From: CAZUQP01 sp964622455
GTDB taxonomy: Bacteria > Pseudomonadota > Gammaproteobacteria > DSM-16500
Assembly (NCBI GenBank): GCA_964622455.1
Contig: CAZUQP010000027.1
Span: forward strand, 1-11,659
DNA: 11,659 nt
Direction: 5' to 3'
This document shows positions 1 to 6,370 of this stretch, piece after piece; the first letter of the stretch is position 1, and every line of letters starts with the position of its first letter. A model generated the notes under the pieces. That model saw only the letters and a program-made list of their open reading frames with translations, ran no database searches and was not told the DNA's origin. Both the position numbers and the translations under genes were made by a program.

Positions 1-54
1 GAACTATTTGGGGCTTTGCAAGCCATGCGAGAAGATGAAAAAGAGACAGGATGT

Positions 55-76
55 GTATAGAATTATGTGTCTATAC
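55..76. repeat. Inverted repeat GTATAGA / TCTATAC
   Basis: GTATAGA (55-61) is the exact reverse complement of TCTATAC (70-76), with an 8-base loop. It lies directly next to two further inverted repeats (76-117). Function is unknown; it could be part of a structured RNA, an operator or a mobile-element remnant. Confidence 0.5.
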
Positions 77-117
77 CTTAGACCCTGGGCTAAATGGGTC
101 TTAGGCCGTTGGCCTAA
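76..117. repeat. Two overlapping, mutually exclusive hairpins
   Basis: CCTTAGACCC (76-85) can pair with GGGTCTTAGG (96-105) with one mismatch. TTAGGCC (101-107) can pair perfectly with GGCCTAA (111-117) across a 3-base GTT loop. The two stems share bases 101-105, so only one can form at a time, as in an attenuator. Neither is followed by a T-run on either strand, so a simple terminator is not supported. Confidence 0.5.
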
Positions 118-195
118 AAGCACGAAATTTTGCACGATCAATCTGACAGTTAGCGTTAGATCAAGTTTAGATTTTTACAATTTTTTTAGGAAGTA

Positions 196-224
196 AAGAG
201 CACTAAACATGATTTAGCGCTCTT
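196..224 (-). terminator. Stem-loop after the glycine-rich membrane protein gene
   Basis: AAGAGCACTAAA (196-207) pairs with TTTAGCGCTCTT (213-224) over a 5-base loop. The one imperfect position is A/C in + strand RNA but a G-U wobble in - strand RNA, so the stem is complete only in the minus transcript. It begins 10 bases after the TAA of the minus-strand gene. It lacks a good U-run, so it may be a weak terminator or a 3'-end protecting stem. Confidence 0.4.
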
Positions 225-234
225 ATGGGTTAGA

Positions 235-801
235 TTATTTTCTATTAACAACTTGCTTATCATGGCTAGCATTATTAGCTTCTTTTTTAGCAGCTGGCTG
301 ACTATTAACACCAATAAACGTAGATAGTTTTTGTTGCTGACTAGAAAATGAAGCAGCGGCAGCAGATTGATTGTTTAAAACAGCAAGCTCAACCTCTGAA
401 GAAGAATTGCCATTATTCTTTCCTAAAGCAGCCGTTATATTGTTGTTGCTATTAGTTTTTTCCGGCGCCACATCCAATCTTTGTGCATTTTGTGGCGCAT
501 TATCGCTATCATTTCCTTCTACTTCGATTTCTTCTAACGGGTTTCCGAGAGCCGCTTCTCTTCGACGTGCGGCTCTATCAGCTCGAACCTCGAGAAAGGC
601 GCCTATTGTCGATCCTATACCAGAACCAAGTAGTACGCAGCCTATTAACCCAATGATACCAGGGTCACCAGGAATGAGTATTGCAACTATTAACCCAATA
701 AGAATACCTAGTGCTGCGCCTACTCGTGTGTTCGTCGTCCTCGGTTCTCGCGGCGGGGCGGCGGGTAACAGTTGTTCTTGTGCTTCTTGACGATCTTGCA
801 T
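235..801 (-). CDS. Small two-helix glycine-rich membrane protein with disordered tail
   Basis: This is a 188-residue protein of unknown function. A polar, proline-rich N-terminus (1-27) is followed by two hydrophobic segments, about 28-44 and 48-70. Both carry small-residue spacing (GAALG, GIIGLIG, GSGIGSTIG) like glycine-zipper helices, and a short PGDPG turn joins them. A basic stretch (RADRAARRR, about 73-81) follows. The last 100 residues are low-complexity, rich in Asn, Ser, Ala and Gln, and look disordered. The start is supported by GAGG (811-814) nine bases upstream and a well-spaced promoter. The gene stands alone, with its back to the amidase unit. The family could be a glycine-zipper membrane protein. 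A secreted effector is conceivable in a host-associated Legionellales member, but no secretion signal is proven. Confidence 0.75.
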   Translation of the reverse strand: MQDRQEAQEQLLPAAPPREPRTTNTRVGAALGILIGLIVAILIPGDPGIIGLIGCVLLGSGIGSTIGAFLEVRADRAARRREAALGNPLEEIEVEGNDSDNAPQNAQRLDVAPEKTNSNNNITAALGKNNGNSSSEVELAVLNNQSAAAASFSSQQQKLSTFIGVNSQPAAKKEANNASHDKQVVNRK

Positions 802-833
802 ATCTAATATCCTCGATTTTTTATAGAGGCCAT

Positions 834-862
834 ATCATAGCAGCCAGAAAATAAATGATCAA
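834..862 (-). promoter_or_regulatory. Sigma70-like promoter for the glycine-rich membrane protein gene
   Basis: On the minus strand a -35 TTGATC (857-862) and a -10 TATGAT (834-839) are separated by exactly 17 bases. The match is 4/6 and 5/6 to consensus. The predicted start near 827 gives a leader of about 25 bases containing GAGG at 811-814. Confidence 0.65.
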
Positions 863-910
863 TTTATAATCATATTTATTTTTATTGAGTAATATATTGA
901 TTATCAATGA

Positions 911-1543
911 TCAAGCAATGATTGGGATTTTGTGTGATACCCACGAAGATGTGGTTTCAATAAAACTTAACGCATCCACTTTTGCGCAGCGCGCAAAATC
1001 AGCGGGCGCTATAAATCCCAGCGGATTATAATCAATTGTAATGCCCACTGATTTAAAGCAAACGTAAGCATATTCAGAACAAATAAATTCGCGTTTGGGC
1101 ATCTCTTCTACAGTATCAGAAAGACCCAGTGTGTGTTTGCTAATTCGTGCAGCGATGCGGATAATTTCTTCGGTATGATAAGGATAACCTAACAAATCTG
1201 TTGCAGTTTTTGAAAGATTAATCATATTTTCTGGTTTTAAATCACGATGACGCGCGAGCATCAAACGGCCCTCATAACCTTTGCCCGTCGCATTATAGTC
1301 AAATACATAACTGCTTAAAGGGACGGCGCGCACGCCAATACTCTCGACACTTTCAAGCACGAAAATACGATCTATCAAATCCAGCCGCAAGATAAATGCA
1401 ACATGGCTCCAAGGACTTTTGGTTGCTTGTTTAATCAGGTTAGAAAAAACTGCATTGCCAGAACAAAGTAAAATATCGCCCGATTGAATTTCATTGCGAA
1501 TTTGTTCGTAGCGTTTAACGGGTAAGTTTGGAAAATCATCCAT
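911..1543 (-). CDS. YiiX-like cysteine amidase/peptidase (permuted papain fold)
   Basis: This is a 210-residue soluble protein of the YiiX/YebB-like group (circularly permuted NlpC/P60, papain-type fold). Visible hallmarks are GDILL at 22-26 on the first strand, His47 in WSHVAF as the probable catalytic His, Glu64 in VLES as the third polar residue, and Cys155 in FICSEY as the probable nucleophile, in the permuted order His before Cys. Family members are thought to hydrolyse amide or thioester bonds in peptidoglycan-, lipid- or protein-linked substrates; the substrate here is unknown. No signal peptide is visible, so it probably acts in the cytoplasm. It lies 19 bases after the uracil-DNA glycosylase stop on the same strand, with AGAGAT about 9-10 bases before the ATG, so it is probably cotranscribed with that gene. 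No functional link between the two is obvious. Confidence 0.85.
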   Translation of the reverse strand: MDDFPNLPVKRYEQIRNEIQSGDILLCSGNAVFSNLIKQATKSPWSHVAFILRLDLIDRIFVLESVESIGVRAVPLSSYVFDYNATGKGYEGRLMLARHRDLKPENMINLSKTATDLLGYPYHTEEIIRIAARISKHTLGLSDTVEEMPKREFICSEYAYVCFKSVGITIDYNPLGFIAPADFARCAKVDALSFIETTSSWVSHKIPIIA

Positions 1544-1562
1544 GACTATTATCTCTAAAATT

Positions 1563-2195
1563 TTATAGGGCTTTTAATTCCTGCAATGTGCGATAAGTTA
1601 ATTGTAAATCTTCAAATGCTTTATTTTTATCACGCGGGTTACGTAAAAGATAGGCAGGATGATAAGTAATAATGAGCGGCGTATTGAATTGTCCGTAGTA
1701 ATGGATTTTTTTACGCAGTGTACTAAGCGATGTTTTAGTATTCAGCAAAAAATGTGCGGCGATACGGCCAACCGCTAGCAAAAGTGTGGGTTGAATCAAC
1801 GCAATTTGTTGGGTTAAAAAAGGCGTGCAAAGATTCACTTCATTAGGGGACGGGTCACGGTTATTCGGCGGGCGGCATTTTAAAATATTCGCGATGTAAA
1901 CAGAGCTTCGATCAAAGTGAATGGTGGATAGCATCGCATCCAATAATTGCCCCGCGCGTCCCACGAAAGGCTCACCTTTTTGATCTTCATAAAAGCCGGG
2001 CGCTTCACCAATCACCATTAATTTGGCATGACGATTACCCACCCCAAAAACCGTTTGGGTACGTGTTTTATCTAAACCGCAAGCAGTGCACGCTTTGACT
2101 GCTTTTTGCAGATCCTCCCAATCAAAGGTTTTTGGCTTTAATTGCCAGGGAGTGATCCCCATTTCTTCTAAATAATGAAACTGTGTTTTATCCAT
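1563..2195 (-). CDS. Family 4 uracil-DNA glycosylase with [4Fe-4S] cluster
   Basis: The enzyme removes uracil from DNA as the first step of base excision repair. Numbered from the longest possible start (ATG at 2232-2234, 223 residues), the four cluster cysteines are Cys49 and Cys52 (CTAC), Cys120 (KCRPP) and Cys136. The uracil-binding motif GEAPG is at 76-80, followed by the conserved EPFVGRAGQLLD stretch (88-99). The second active-site motif is YHPAYLL (191-197) with His192. I prefer the internal start at 2193-2195 (210 residues). A perfect minus-strand TATAAT at 2233-2238 overlaps the upstream ATG, so the transcript should begin inside the longer frame, and the family usually begins close to this Met. 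The short start has only a weak ribosome binding site, so the choice is not certain. It is first in a unit with the YiiX-like gene. Confidence 0.9.
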   Translation of the reverse strand: MDKTQFHYLEEMGITPWQLKPKTFDWEDLQKAVKACTACGLDKTRTQTVFGVGNRHAKLMVIGEAPGFYEDQKGEPFVGRAGQLLDAMLSTIHFDRSSVYIANILKCRPPNNRDPSPNEVNLCTPFLTQQIALIQPTLLLAVGRIAAHFLLNTKTSLSTLRKKIHYYGQFNTPLIITYHPAYLLRNPRDKNKAFEDLQLTYRTLQELKAL

Positions 2196-2218
2196 GGTTT
2201 TTATCGTTATGAAAGCAA

Positions 2219-2247
2219 TTATCAAGTTTGGCATTATAGCTTATAAT
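2219..2247 (+). promoter_or_regulatory. Sigma70-like promoter for coaD
   Basis: A -35 TTATCA (2219-2224, 4/6) and a perfect -10 TATAAT (2242-2247) are separated by 17 bases. The predicted start near 2254 gives a leader of about 20 bases with GAGAG at 2264-2268, five bases before the coaD ATG. The -35 covers the predicted start zone of the divergent transcript, so the two promoters probably compete. Confidence 0.65.
2233..2238 (-). promoter_or_regulatory. -10 element for the uracil-DNA glycosylase unit
   Basis: The minus strand reads a perfect TATAAT at 2233-2238. No good -35 is visible at the usual spacing (TCTATA or TTCTAT around 2256-2262), so this is a partial promoter call. The predicted start near 2226 would exclude the upstream ATG at 2232-2234. 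Confidence 0.45.
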
Positions 2248-2273
2248 AGGGATCTTATAGAACGAGAGTTTAT

Positions 2274-2756
2274 ATGAAAAATACGGTTGTTTATCCGGGT
2301 ACTTTTGATCCTATTACCTTTGGCCATATCGACTTGGTTGGCCGTGCTTCGCGTATCTTTCCGCGAGTGATTGTGGCAATTGCAGTGAACGCCAGTAAAA
2401 AACCATTTTTTTCCGTGGAAGAACGTGTGGAATTAGCGCGCGCTGTGCTGTTGCCGCATAACAATGTCGAAGTACATGGCTTTGATTCTTTATTGATGAA
2501 TTTTATGAATCAACATGATGCCAATATTATTTTACGGGGTTTACGCGCGGTATCTGATTTTGACTATGAATTTCAATTAGCGGGCATGAACCGCCAATTA
2601 GATCCGCGCATTGAAAGTCTATTTTTAATGCCTGCAGAAAGTTATACGTATATTTCTTCCAGTTTCGTGCGAGAAATAGCGCAATTGGGGGGCGATGTCA
2701 CGCAATTTGTGCCTGATGTTGTCGTCAAGGCTTTACATAAAAAAATACACGGATAA
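2274..2756 (+). CDS. coaD: Phosphopantetheine adenylyltransferase (PPAT)
   Basis: This enzyme transfers AMP from ATP to 4'-phosphopantetheine to make dephospho-coenzyme A, the penultimate step of coenzyme A synthesis in the cytoplasm. At 160 residues it has the usual length for bacterial CoaD. The nucleotidyltransferase signature is at the N-terminus (GTFDPITFGH, 9-18, with the T/HxGH motif ending in His18). Lys42, RGLRAVSDFDYE (88-99) and the second signature ISSSFVRE (127-134) are all present. GAGAG sits five bases before the ATG, and a strong promoter lies directly upstream. A ferredoxin gene starts three bases after its stop. This pairing also occurs in other gammaproteobacteria such as Pseudomonas. 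Confidence 0.97.
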   Translation: MKNTVVYPGTFDPITFGHIDLVGRASRIFPRVIVAIAVNASKKPFFSVEERVELARAVLLPHNNVEVHGFDSLLMNFMNQHDANIILRGLRAVSDFDYEFQLAGMNRQLDPRIESLFLMPAESYTYISSSFVREIAQLGGDVTQFVPDVVVKALHKKIHG

Positions 2757-2759
2757 TTT

Positions 2760-3011
2760 ATGGCCTTAATGATTACCGATGAGTGCATTAATTGTGATGT
2801 GTGCGCACCTGTTTGCCCAAACAATGCAATCTATCAAGGCGAATTGATTTTTGAAATTGATCCGCTACGCTGCACAGAATGTGTGGGTCATTTTGACAAG
2901 CCACAATGTGTGTCAGTTTGTCCGATCGATTGTATTCCGCTCGATCCCCATCATGTTGAAACCAAAGAAGCGTTATTAGAAAAATATCAGCGATTGATTA
3001 AAGAAATTTAA
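2760..3011 (+). CDS. 2[4Fe-4S] ferredoxin, YfhL / Allochromatium type
   Basis: This is an 83-residue electron carrier with two [4Fe-4S] clusters. The first ligand set is Cys9, Cys12, Cys15 with Cys19 (CINCDVCAPVC). The second is Cys38 and Cys41, then an eight-residue insertion (VGHFDKPQ), then Cys50 and Cys54, with an extra Cys58. The insertion inside the second motif and the helical C-terminal tail (about 66-83) are the marks of the Allochromatium-type ferredoxins, known for very low redox potentials. It starts three bases after the coaD stop, with GGA just upstream (2751-2753), so it is almost certainly cotranscribed and perhaps translationally coupled. The electron partner is not in the window. 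An 8-bp stem with a GAAA loop (2995-3014) overlaps the stop codon but has no U-run. Confidence 0.93.
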   Translation: MALMITDECINCDVCAPVCPNNAIYQGELIFEIDPLRCTECVGHFDKPQCVSVCPIDCIPLDPHHVETKEALLEKYQRLIKEI

Positions 3012-3055
3012 TCACTCATGTATTATTAATCACACTAGACAATGACTACCTATAT

Positions 3056-3072
3056 TTGATAACTTTAATCAA
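3056..3072. promoter_or_regulatory. Interrupted dyad TTGAT-N7-ATCAA upstream of lysR
   Basis: TTGAT (3056-3060) and ATCAA (3068-3072) form a perfect interrupted dyad 40 bases before the lysR start codon. LysR-type regulators usually bind such dyads, often for autoregulation. The heptamer TTGATAA from this site recurs at the lysR start codon (3112-3118) and on the minus strand at 4045-4051. The region is AT-rich, so chance is possible. Confidence 0.4.
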
Positions 3073-3111
3073 GTTGGATGCTAGCTTAATTATTATGATA
3101 AAGAGTATTTT

Positions 3112-3990
3112 TTGATAAATTGGACAAAATACGTTGAAAGTTTTCTTTCCGTTGTCGAAGCTAAGAGCTTTGTTAAAGCTTCTCGTTTAATGCACTCCAC
3201 TTCCTCGGCCCTGAGTAAACATATCAGCTCACTCGAGCAAGAGTTAGACACTAAATTATTACAGCGCACCACTCGCCAAATAAAATTAACTGATGCGGGG
3301 CTTCTTCTCTATACACGCTGCAAAAATTTACACAAGGAATGGGACGATATTAAACGCGAAGTTATGCAACAAACCAATGAACTGCATGGATTGATTCGTA
3401 TCGGTTCTAGGACGAGTAATCAATACATTGTCTTAATGATTATTCAATTTTTAAAACAATATCCCCAGATGTCTGTTGATCTAACACTAACAAATCGCCG
3501 CGTAGATCTTGCTGAAGAAAATATTGATATATTTATTAGCCATGATAACTTTTTTTATAATCCAACCTCATTAGAAACACAATTGCTACGCAGCACTTTT
3601 AGGCACGTTATCGGTGCGCCTCGTTATTTTCGTTATTTAGGAGAACCTCAAACACCTAAAGAACTCGCTTTGCATAACTGTTTGGTAAAGACAACTAACG
3701 ATAGCCCTAATGTTTGGGAGCTCAATGGAAAAAATTATATCGTCAAAGGAAATTTTAGTGGTGATCATATCAATTCATTAATTTTGGCGGCTGTTAATAG
3801 CCTCGGATTAATATGGGTGCCTCCTTTACTGGTCGTTCATGAGCTGCGAAAAAAACAATTAAAAATTGTTTTACCAGAATATCATTCATCAGCAGTAAAA
3901 ACATTTGCTTATTATCAAAAACACCGATTCATCCCACAGAAAATCCATGTTTTTCTACAATTTCTTACCCAGCAGTTTTCTGTCAAATAA
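3112..3990 (+). CDS. LysR-type transcriptional regulator
   Basis: This is a 292-residue regulator of typical family length. The winged helix-turn-helix lies at about 5-65: FLSVVEAKSFVKASRLM, then the recognition helix around STSSALSKHISSLE, then QRTTRQIKLTDAG. The rest (about 90-290) fits the periplasmic-binding-protein-like effector domain. The start is TTG at 3112-3114. AAGAG at 3101-3105 lies six bases upstream, and the only nearby ATG (3095) is out of frame and stops at once. The gene reads in the same direction as the transporter/methyltransferase operon that begins 109 bases later. The space between them holds a T-N11-A dyad and a promoter, so it probably controls that operon. The inducer is not predictable. 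The gene is AT-rich compared with coaD. Confidence 0.92.
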   Translation: MINWTKYVESFLSVVEAKSFVKASRLMHSTSSALSKHISSLEQELDTKLLQRTTRQIKLTDAGLLLYTRCKNLHKEWDDIKREVMQQTNELHGLIRIGSRTSNQYIVLMIIQFLKQYPQMSVDLTLTNRRVDLAEENIDIFISHDNFFYNPTSLETQLLRSTFRHVIGAPRYFRYLGEPQTPKELALHNCLVKTTNDSPNVWELNGKNYIVKGNFSGDHINSLILAAVNSLGLIWVPPLLVVHELRKKQLKIVLPEYHSSAVKTFAYYQKHRFIPQKIHVFLQFLTQQFSVK

Positions 3991-4002
3991 ATAATTGTTT
4001 TA

Positions 4003-4025
4003 ATTCTTTCTATAATGGAAAGAAT
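4003..4025. promoter_or_regulatory. LysR-type operator candidate (T-N11-A dyad)
   Basis: ATTCTTTC (4003-4010) and GAAAGAAT (4018-4025) are perfect 8-base arms around a 7-base centre. The dyad contains a symmetric T-N11-A (T4008, A4020), the general LysR recognition pattern. Its centre (4014) is about 66 bases before the start predicted from the downstream promoter, the usual position of the LysR recognition site. It begins 12 bases after the lysR stop and has no U-run, so a terminator is less likely. Confidence 0.6.
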
Positions 4026-4044
4026 AACCTGAAAAAATAATATA

Positions 4045-4073
4045 TTATCAAATATTAAAAACTAGTTCATAAT
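4045..4073 (+). promoter_or_regulatory. Promoter for the methyltransferase-transporter operon
   Basis: A -35 TTATCA (4045-4050) and a -10 CATAAT (4068-4073) have a 17-base spacer. The -35 is the same hexamer as in the coaD promoter. The predicted start near 4080 gives a 20-base leader. The -35 matches consensus at only four of six positions, consistent with a promoter that needs an activator. The heptamer TTATCAA (4045-4051) covering it is the complement of a half-site of the dyad upstream of lysR. Confidence 0.55.
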
Positions 4074-4099
4074 AGTACTTATCACTCATTTTAAGAAAT

Positions 4100-4918
4100 A
4101 TGAATATGAAATTGCCTTACTACGAATGGGACGCAGAATGCTATCAACAGCATGCCAAGACTCCCGAGCAAGCAACTCTGGCGGAGCTTGAACATTACTC
4201 CATTGAAAACCACTGGCATATTTTGGACTTGGGCTGCGGAGACGGTAGAATAACCGCAACACTTGCGGAAAAAGCATCTCAGGGAAAAATAGTGGGTATC
4301 GATCGCTCCGCCAATATGATCGCTTACGCTCGTTTATATCATCGCGATATATCTCAACTGGATTTCCAAGTGATGGAGATGAAAGAATTAAATAGTCATG
4401 ATCAGTTTGATTTTGTTTTATCTTCGTGGGCTTTCCATCACCTACCGAAATTAGAAAAAAAAGAAGTACTCAAAAGAATATTCATTGCCTTAACACCTGG
4501 AGGGAATCTTTTAATAACTGTTCCAAAACATTCGGTTTTCAATCATTTAATTGATCAATTTATCAAAACATCCACCTGGAATTCCTATTTTGATAAATTT
4601 CAAGATGAAAGATCTTTTTTGGCCGCACAAGAATATAAAGATATTCTTGTTAAACTTGGATACGTAAATATTATTATAGAGGAAAAAATAGCTAAATCAG
4701 TTTTTAAAAATACTAACGAATTAATGCTTTCTATACAATCCTGGCTTCCTCAATTCCGTTATCTTCGTCAAGTCATCGGTATTCCTATCCAAAAACAACA
4801 TGAATTCTTAGACGCTATTGCTAATCTTAGATTAAAAATGAACCCTATTGATCAAACAAATAATTTCATCGTAGTAGAAACGCCCTATCTTTCCATTCGA
4901 GCTAGGAAAAATAATTAA
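4100..4918 (+). CDS. Class I SAM-dependent methyltransferase
   Basis: This 272-residue cytoplasmic enzyme should transfer a methyl group from S-adenosylmethionine to an unidentified acceptor. Motif I is ILDLGCGDG (41-49). The acidic residue at the end of strand 2 is Asp68 in VGID. Motif II/IV is around FDFVLSSWAFHHL (103-115), and the strand-5 motif is GGNLLITVP (134-142). The double His in AFHHL is common in small-molecule methyltransferases of the UbiE/BioC-like kind, so a small molecule or lipid is more likely than RNA or DNA. The C-terminal half (about 150-272) carries no recognised motif. The ATG at 4100 has only AAGAAA before it; a second in-frame ATG at 4106 is equally possible. It is first in an operon, one base before the MFS gene. 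Confidence 0.85.
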   Translation: MNMKLPYYEWDAECYQQHAKTPEQATLAELEHYSIENHWHILDLGCGDGRITATLAEKASQGKIVGIDRSANMIAYARLYHRDISQLDFQVMEMKELNSHDQFDFVLSSWAFHHLPKLEKKEVLKRIFIALTPGGNLLITVPKHSVFNHLIDQFIKTSTWNSYFDKFQDERSFLAAQEYKDILVKLGYVNIIIEEKIAKSVFKNTNELMLSIQSWLPQFRYLRQVIGIPIQKQHEFLDAIANLRLKMNPIDQTNNFIVVETPYLSIRARKNN

Positions 4919-4919
4919 C

Positions 4920-6182
4920 ATGCCACAATATTCTAAATCTAAATATAAAATTGTTGCAGCAGCGGCTTTTGGCGGTGCATTAGAAATCTATGATTTAGTG
5001 ATATACGCATTACTAGCACCGGTTATCGGACAAATATTTTTTCCTGCTGAAAATGCATGGACTTCTACTCTTATCATTTTTAGCGTATTAGCGATGGGCT
5101 TTCTTTTAAGACCGCTAGGTGGAATGATTTACAGTCATTATGGCGATCGATATGGGCGAAAGCCGGCGCTGATTTATTCTATTTTAATTATGTCAATAGC
5201 GACTTGTTTAATAGGGCTACTACCTAGTTACAATAGCGTAGGTATATTATCTCCCCTGTTATTAATTTCGCTACGAATGATACAAAGTATTTCATTTGGC
5301 GGTGACTTACCGGGCGCTATTACATTTATTGCAGAACATGCGCCTGCTCAATCGAGAGGATTAAATACCAGCTGGGTATTATGTGGTATGAACTTAGGCA
5401 GTGTACTCTGCGCTGTTATTGCTTCCGCATTGATTGGATTGTTAAGTCATAACCAACTTCTTTCTTGGGGATGGCGGTTACCATTTTTATTCGGTATTTT
5501 TTTAGGCGGTGTTGGCATTTATTTGCGACAATGTGCTGATGAGCCTCCCATTTTTAAAATACTTAAAAATTCTTTAGCCATCGTAAAATCACCAGTAGGA
5601 TATATGCTAAAAAAATATATTAAAACAGTCATCATTGCAGTTATTATTACATGGATGATTGCCTCAGTGATCGGCACTTTATCTATTTTCATGCCGACTT
5701 ATCTGGTTAGGGTCATACATTTATCCTTATCAAAATCAATACTTATCTATGCAATTTATTCATTAGGATTTTCTTTACTGATTCCTTTGGTGGGATTTTT
5801 ATCGGATAAAATCGGTCGAAAACGCATTTTAATAGCAGCCACTTTTTTCGTCATCCTGTTCACTTACCCGCTCTATCTTCTATTAAATAAGAGTCATTTT
5901 ATTATCGTGGCTCTTTTTTGTTTTGCAATGATCCAAGCGGGTATGATGGGTGCTCTGCCTAGCCTGTTAGCCGAACTTTTTCCAACAGCAGTGCGATACA
6001 GCGGTGTCGCGATGGTTTTTAACCTTGGTTATTCTATTGGAATCGGCCTTGCTCCTGTCATGGCAGCGTTGCTTTTACGGATCACTTCAAACGTTGCTTC
6101 TCCAGGTTTTTACATGATATTTTGCAGTGTTATTGGTCTACTGGCTATTTTGTGTCTTAAAGAAAATAGGGTATTAAAATGA
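4920..6182 (+). CDS. MFS transporter, metabolite:H+ symporter (MHS) type
   Basis: This is a 420-residue inner-membrane transporter with about twelve hydrophobic segments. MHS marks are GGALEIYDLVIY in helix 1 (18-29), the loop 2-3 motif RPLGGMIYSHYGDRYGRK (64-81), SISFGGDLPGA (123-133), WGWRLPFLFGI (183-193), the repeat-half loop FLSDKIGRKR (293-302) and AELFPTAVRYSG (351-362). MHS proteins take up organic acids (citrate, alpha-ketoglutarate, shikimate) or betaine/proline with protons; the substrate here cannot be chosen from sequence. The ATG follows the methyltransferase stop after one base, with AGGA at 4904-4907. Its own stop overlaps the start of a small membrane protein gene (ATGA). It is very AT-rich. 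Confidence 0.92.
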   Translation: MPQYSKSKYKIVAAAAFGGALEIYDLVIYALLAPVIGQIFFPAENAWTSTLIIFSVLAMGFLLRPLGGMIYSHYGDRYGRKPALIYSILIMSIATCLIGLLPSYNSVGILSPLLLISLRMIQSISFGGDLPGAITFIAEHAPAQSRGLNTSWVLCGMNLGSVLCAVIASALIGLLSHNQLLSWGWRLPFLFGIFLGGVGIYLRQCADEPPIFKILKNSLAIVKSPVGYMLKKYIKTVIIAVIITWMIASVIGTLSIFMPTYLVRVIHLSLSKSILIYAIYSLGFSLLIPLVGFLSDKIGRKRILIAATFFVILFTYPLYLLLNKSHFIIVALFCFAMIQAGMMGALPSLLAELFPTAVRYSGVAMVFNLGYSIGIGLAPVMAALLLRITSNVASPGFYMIFCSVIGLLAILCLKENRVLK

Positions 6183-6358
6183 AAAGTTTGTTTTTCTTAT
6201 TTACAGTTGCGTTACTGGTAAAAATTTTATTGTTATTTTTTTTATTCTTATGGTTATTAAAAATTAAAAAATATTCATTGGCTGATATTAAACAATGCAT
6301 AAAATATATGTGGCATACGTTCAAATCAAAAAACGATACTGTAAATAAATCATTTTGA
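6179..6358 (+). CDS. Small single-pass membrane protein, overlapping the MFS stop
   Basis: This is a 59-residue open frame that fills the gap between the two transporters and is too short for most gene callers. Its ATG (6179-6181) overlaps the MFS TGA (6180-6182) in the ATGA arrangement typical of translational coupling. The TGA is at 6356-6358, 12 bases before the next gene. The N-terminus is MKS followed by one long hydrophobic stretch at about 4-27 (LFFLFTVALLVKILLLFFLF, broken by Lys15). A lysine-rich tail, KIKKYSLADIKQC, then KYMWHTFKSKND, should face the cytoplasm by the positive-inside rule. I recognise no family. It could be a small accessory subunit of either transporter. The region is about 18% G+C at 6241-6300, so a hydrophobic translation could also arise by chance; the exact overlap and full gap filling argue against that. 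Confidence 0.6.
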   Translation: MKSLFFLFTVALLVKILLLFFLFLWLLKIKKYSLADIKQCIKYMWHTFKSKNDTVNKSF

Positions 6359-6370
6359 GAGTCCATTACA

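Larger units (their letters stand above)
1..234. other. Region without a convincing gene; short inverted repeats and a possible protein remnant
   Basis: No gene is supported here. The + strand is open from the window edge to a TAA at 194-196, with a 62-codon stretch from TTG at 8. The translation has no family motif I recognise and no clear ribosome binding site, so it could be the tail of a gene cut by the window edge, a decayed gene, or chance. The segment 55-117 carries three short inverted repeats, and a stem at 196-224 follows the stop of the minus-strand gene at 235. Bases 33-61 resemble a Tn5 mosaic end. Confidence 0.5.

Noticed and set aside
371..790. 139-codon open frame on the + strand with a hydrophobic segment
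   Set aside because: It lies entirely antisense to the 188-residue membrane protein gene, which has a good ribosome binding site and promoter. This frame has neither, and its translation looks like a mirror of low-complexity codons.
895..908. ATTGAT-T-ATCAAT palindrome after the amidase gene
   Set aside because: The arms leave a one-base loop, so it cannot fold as a hairpin. It lacks promoter or terminator context and is short in an AT-rich gap.
2995..3014. 8-bp stem with GAAA loop over the ferredoxin stop as a terminator
   Set aside because: The stem is almost all A-T and no T-run follows. It may be chance in AT-rich sequence, so no terminator is called.
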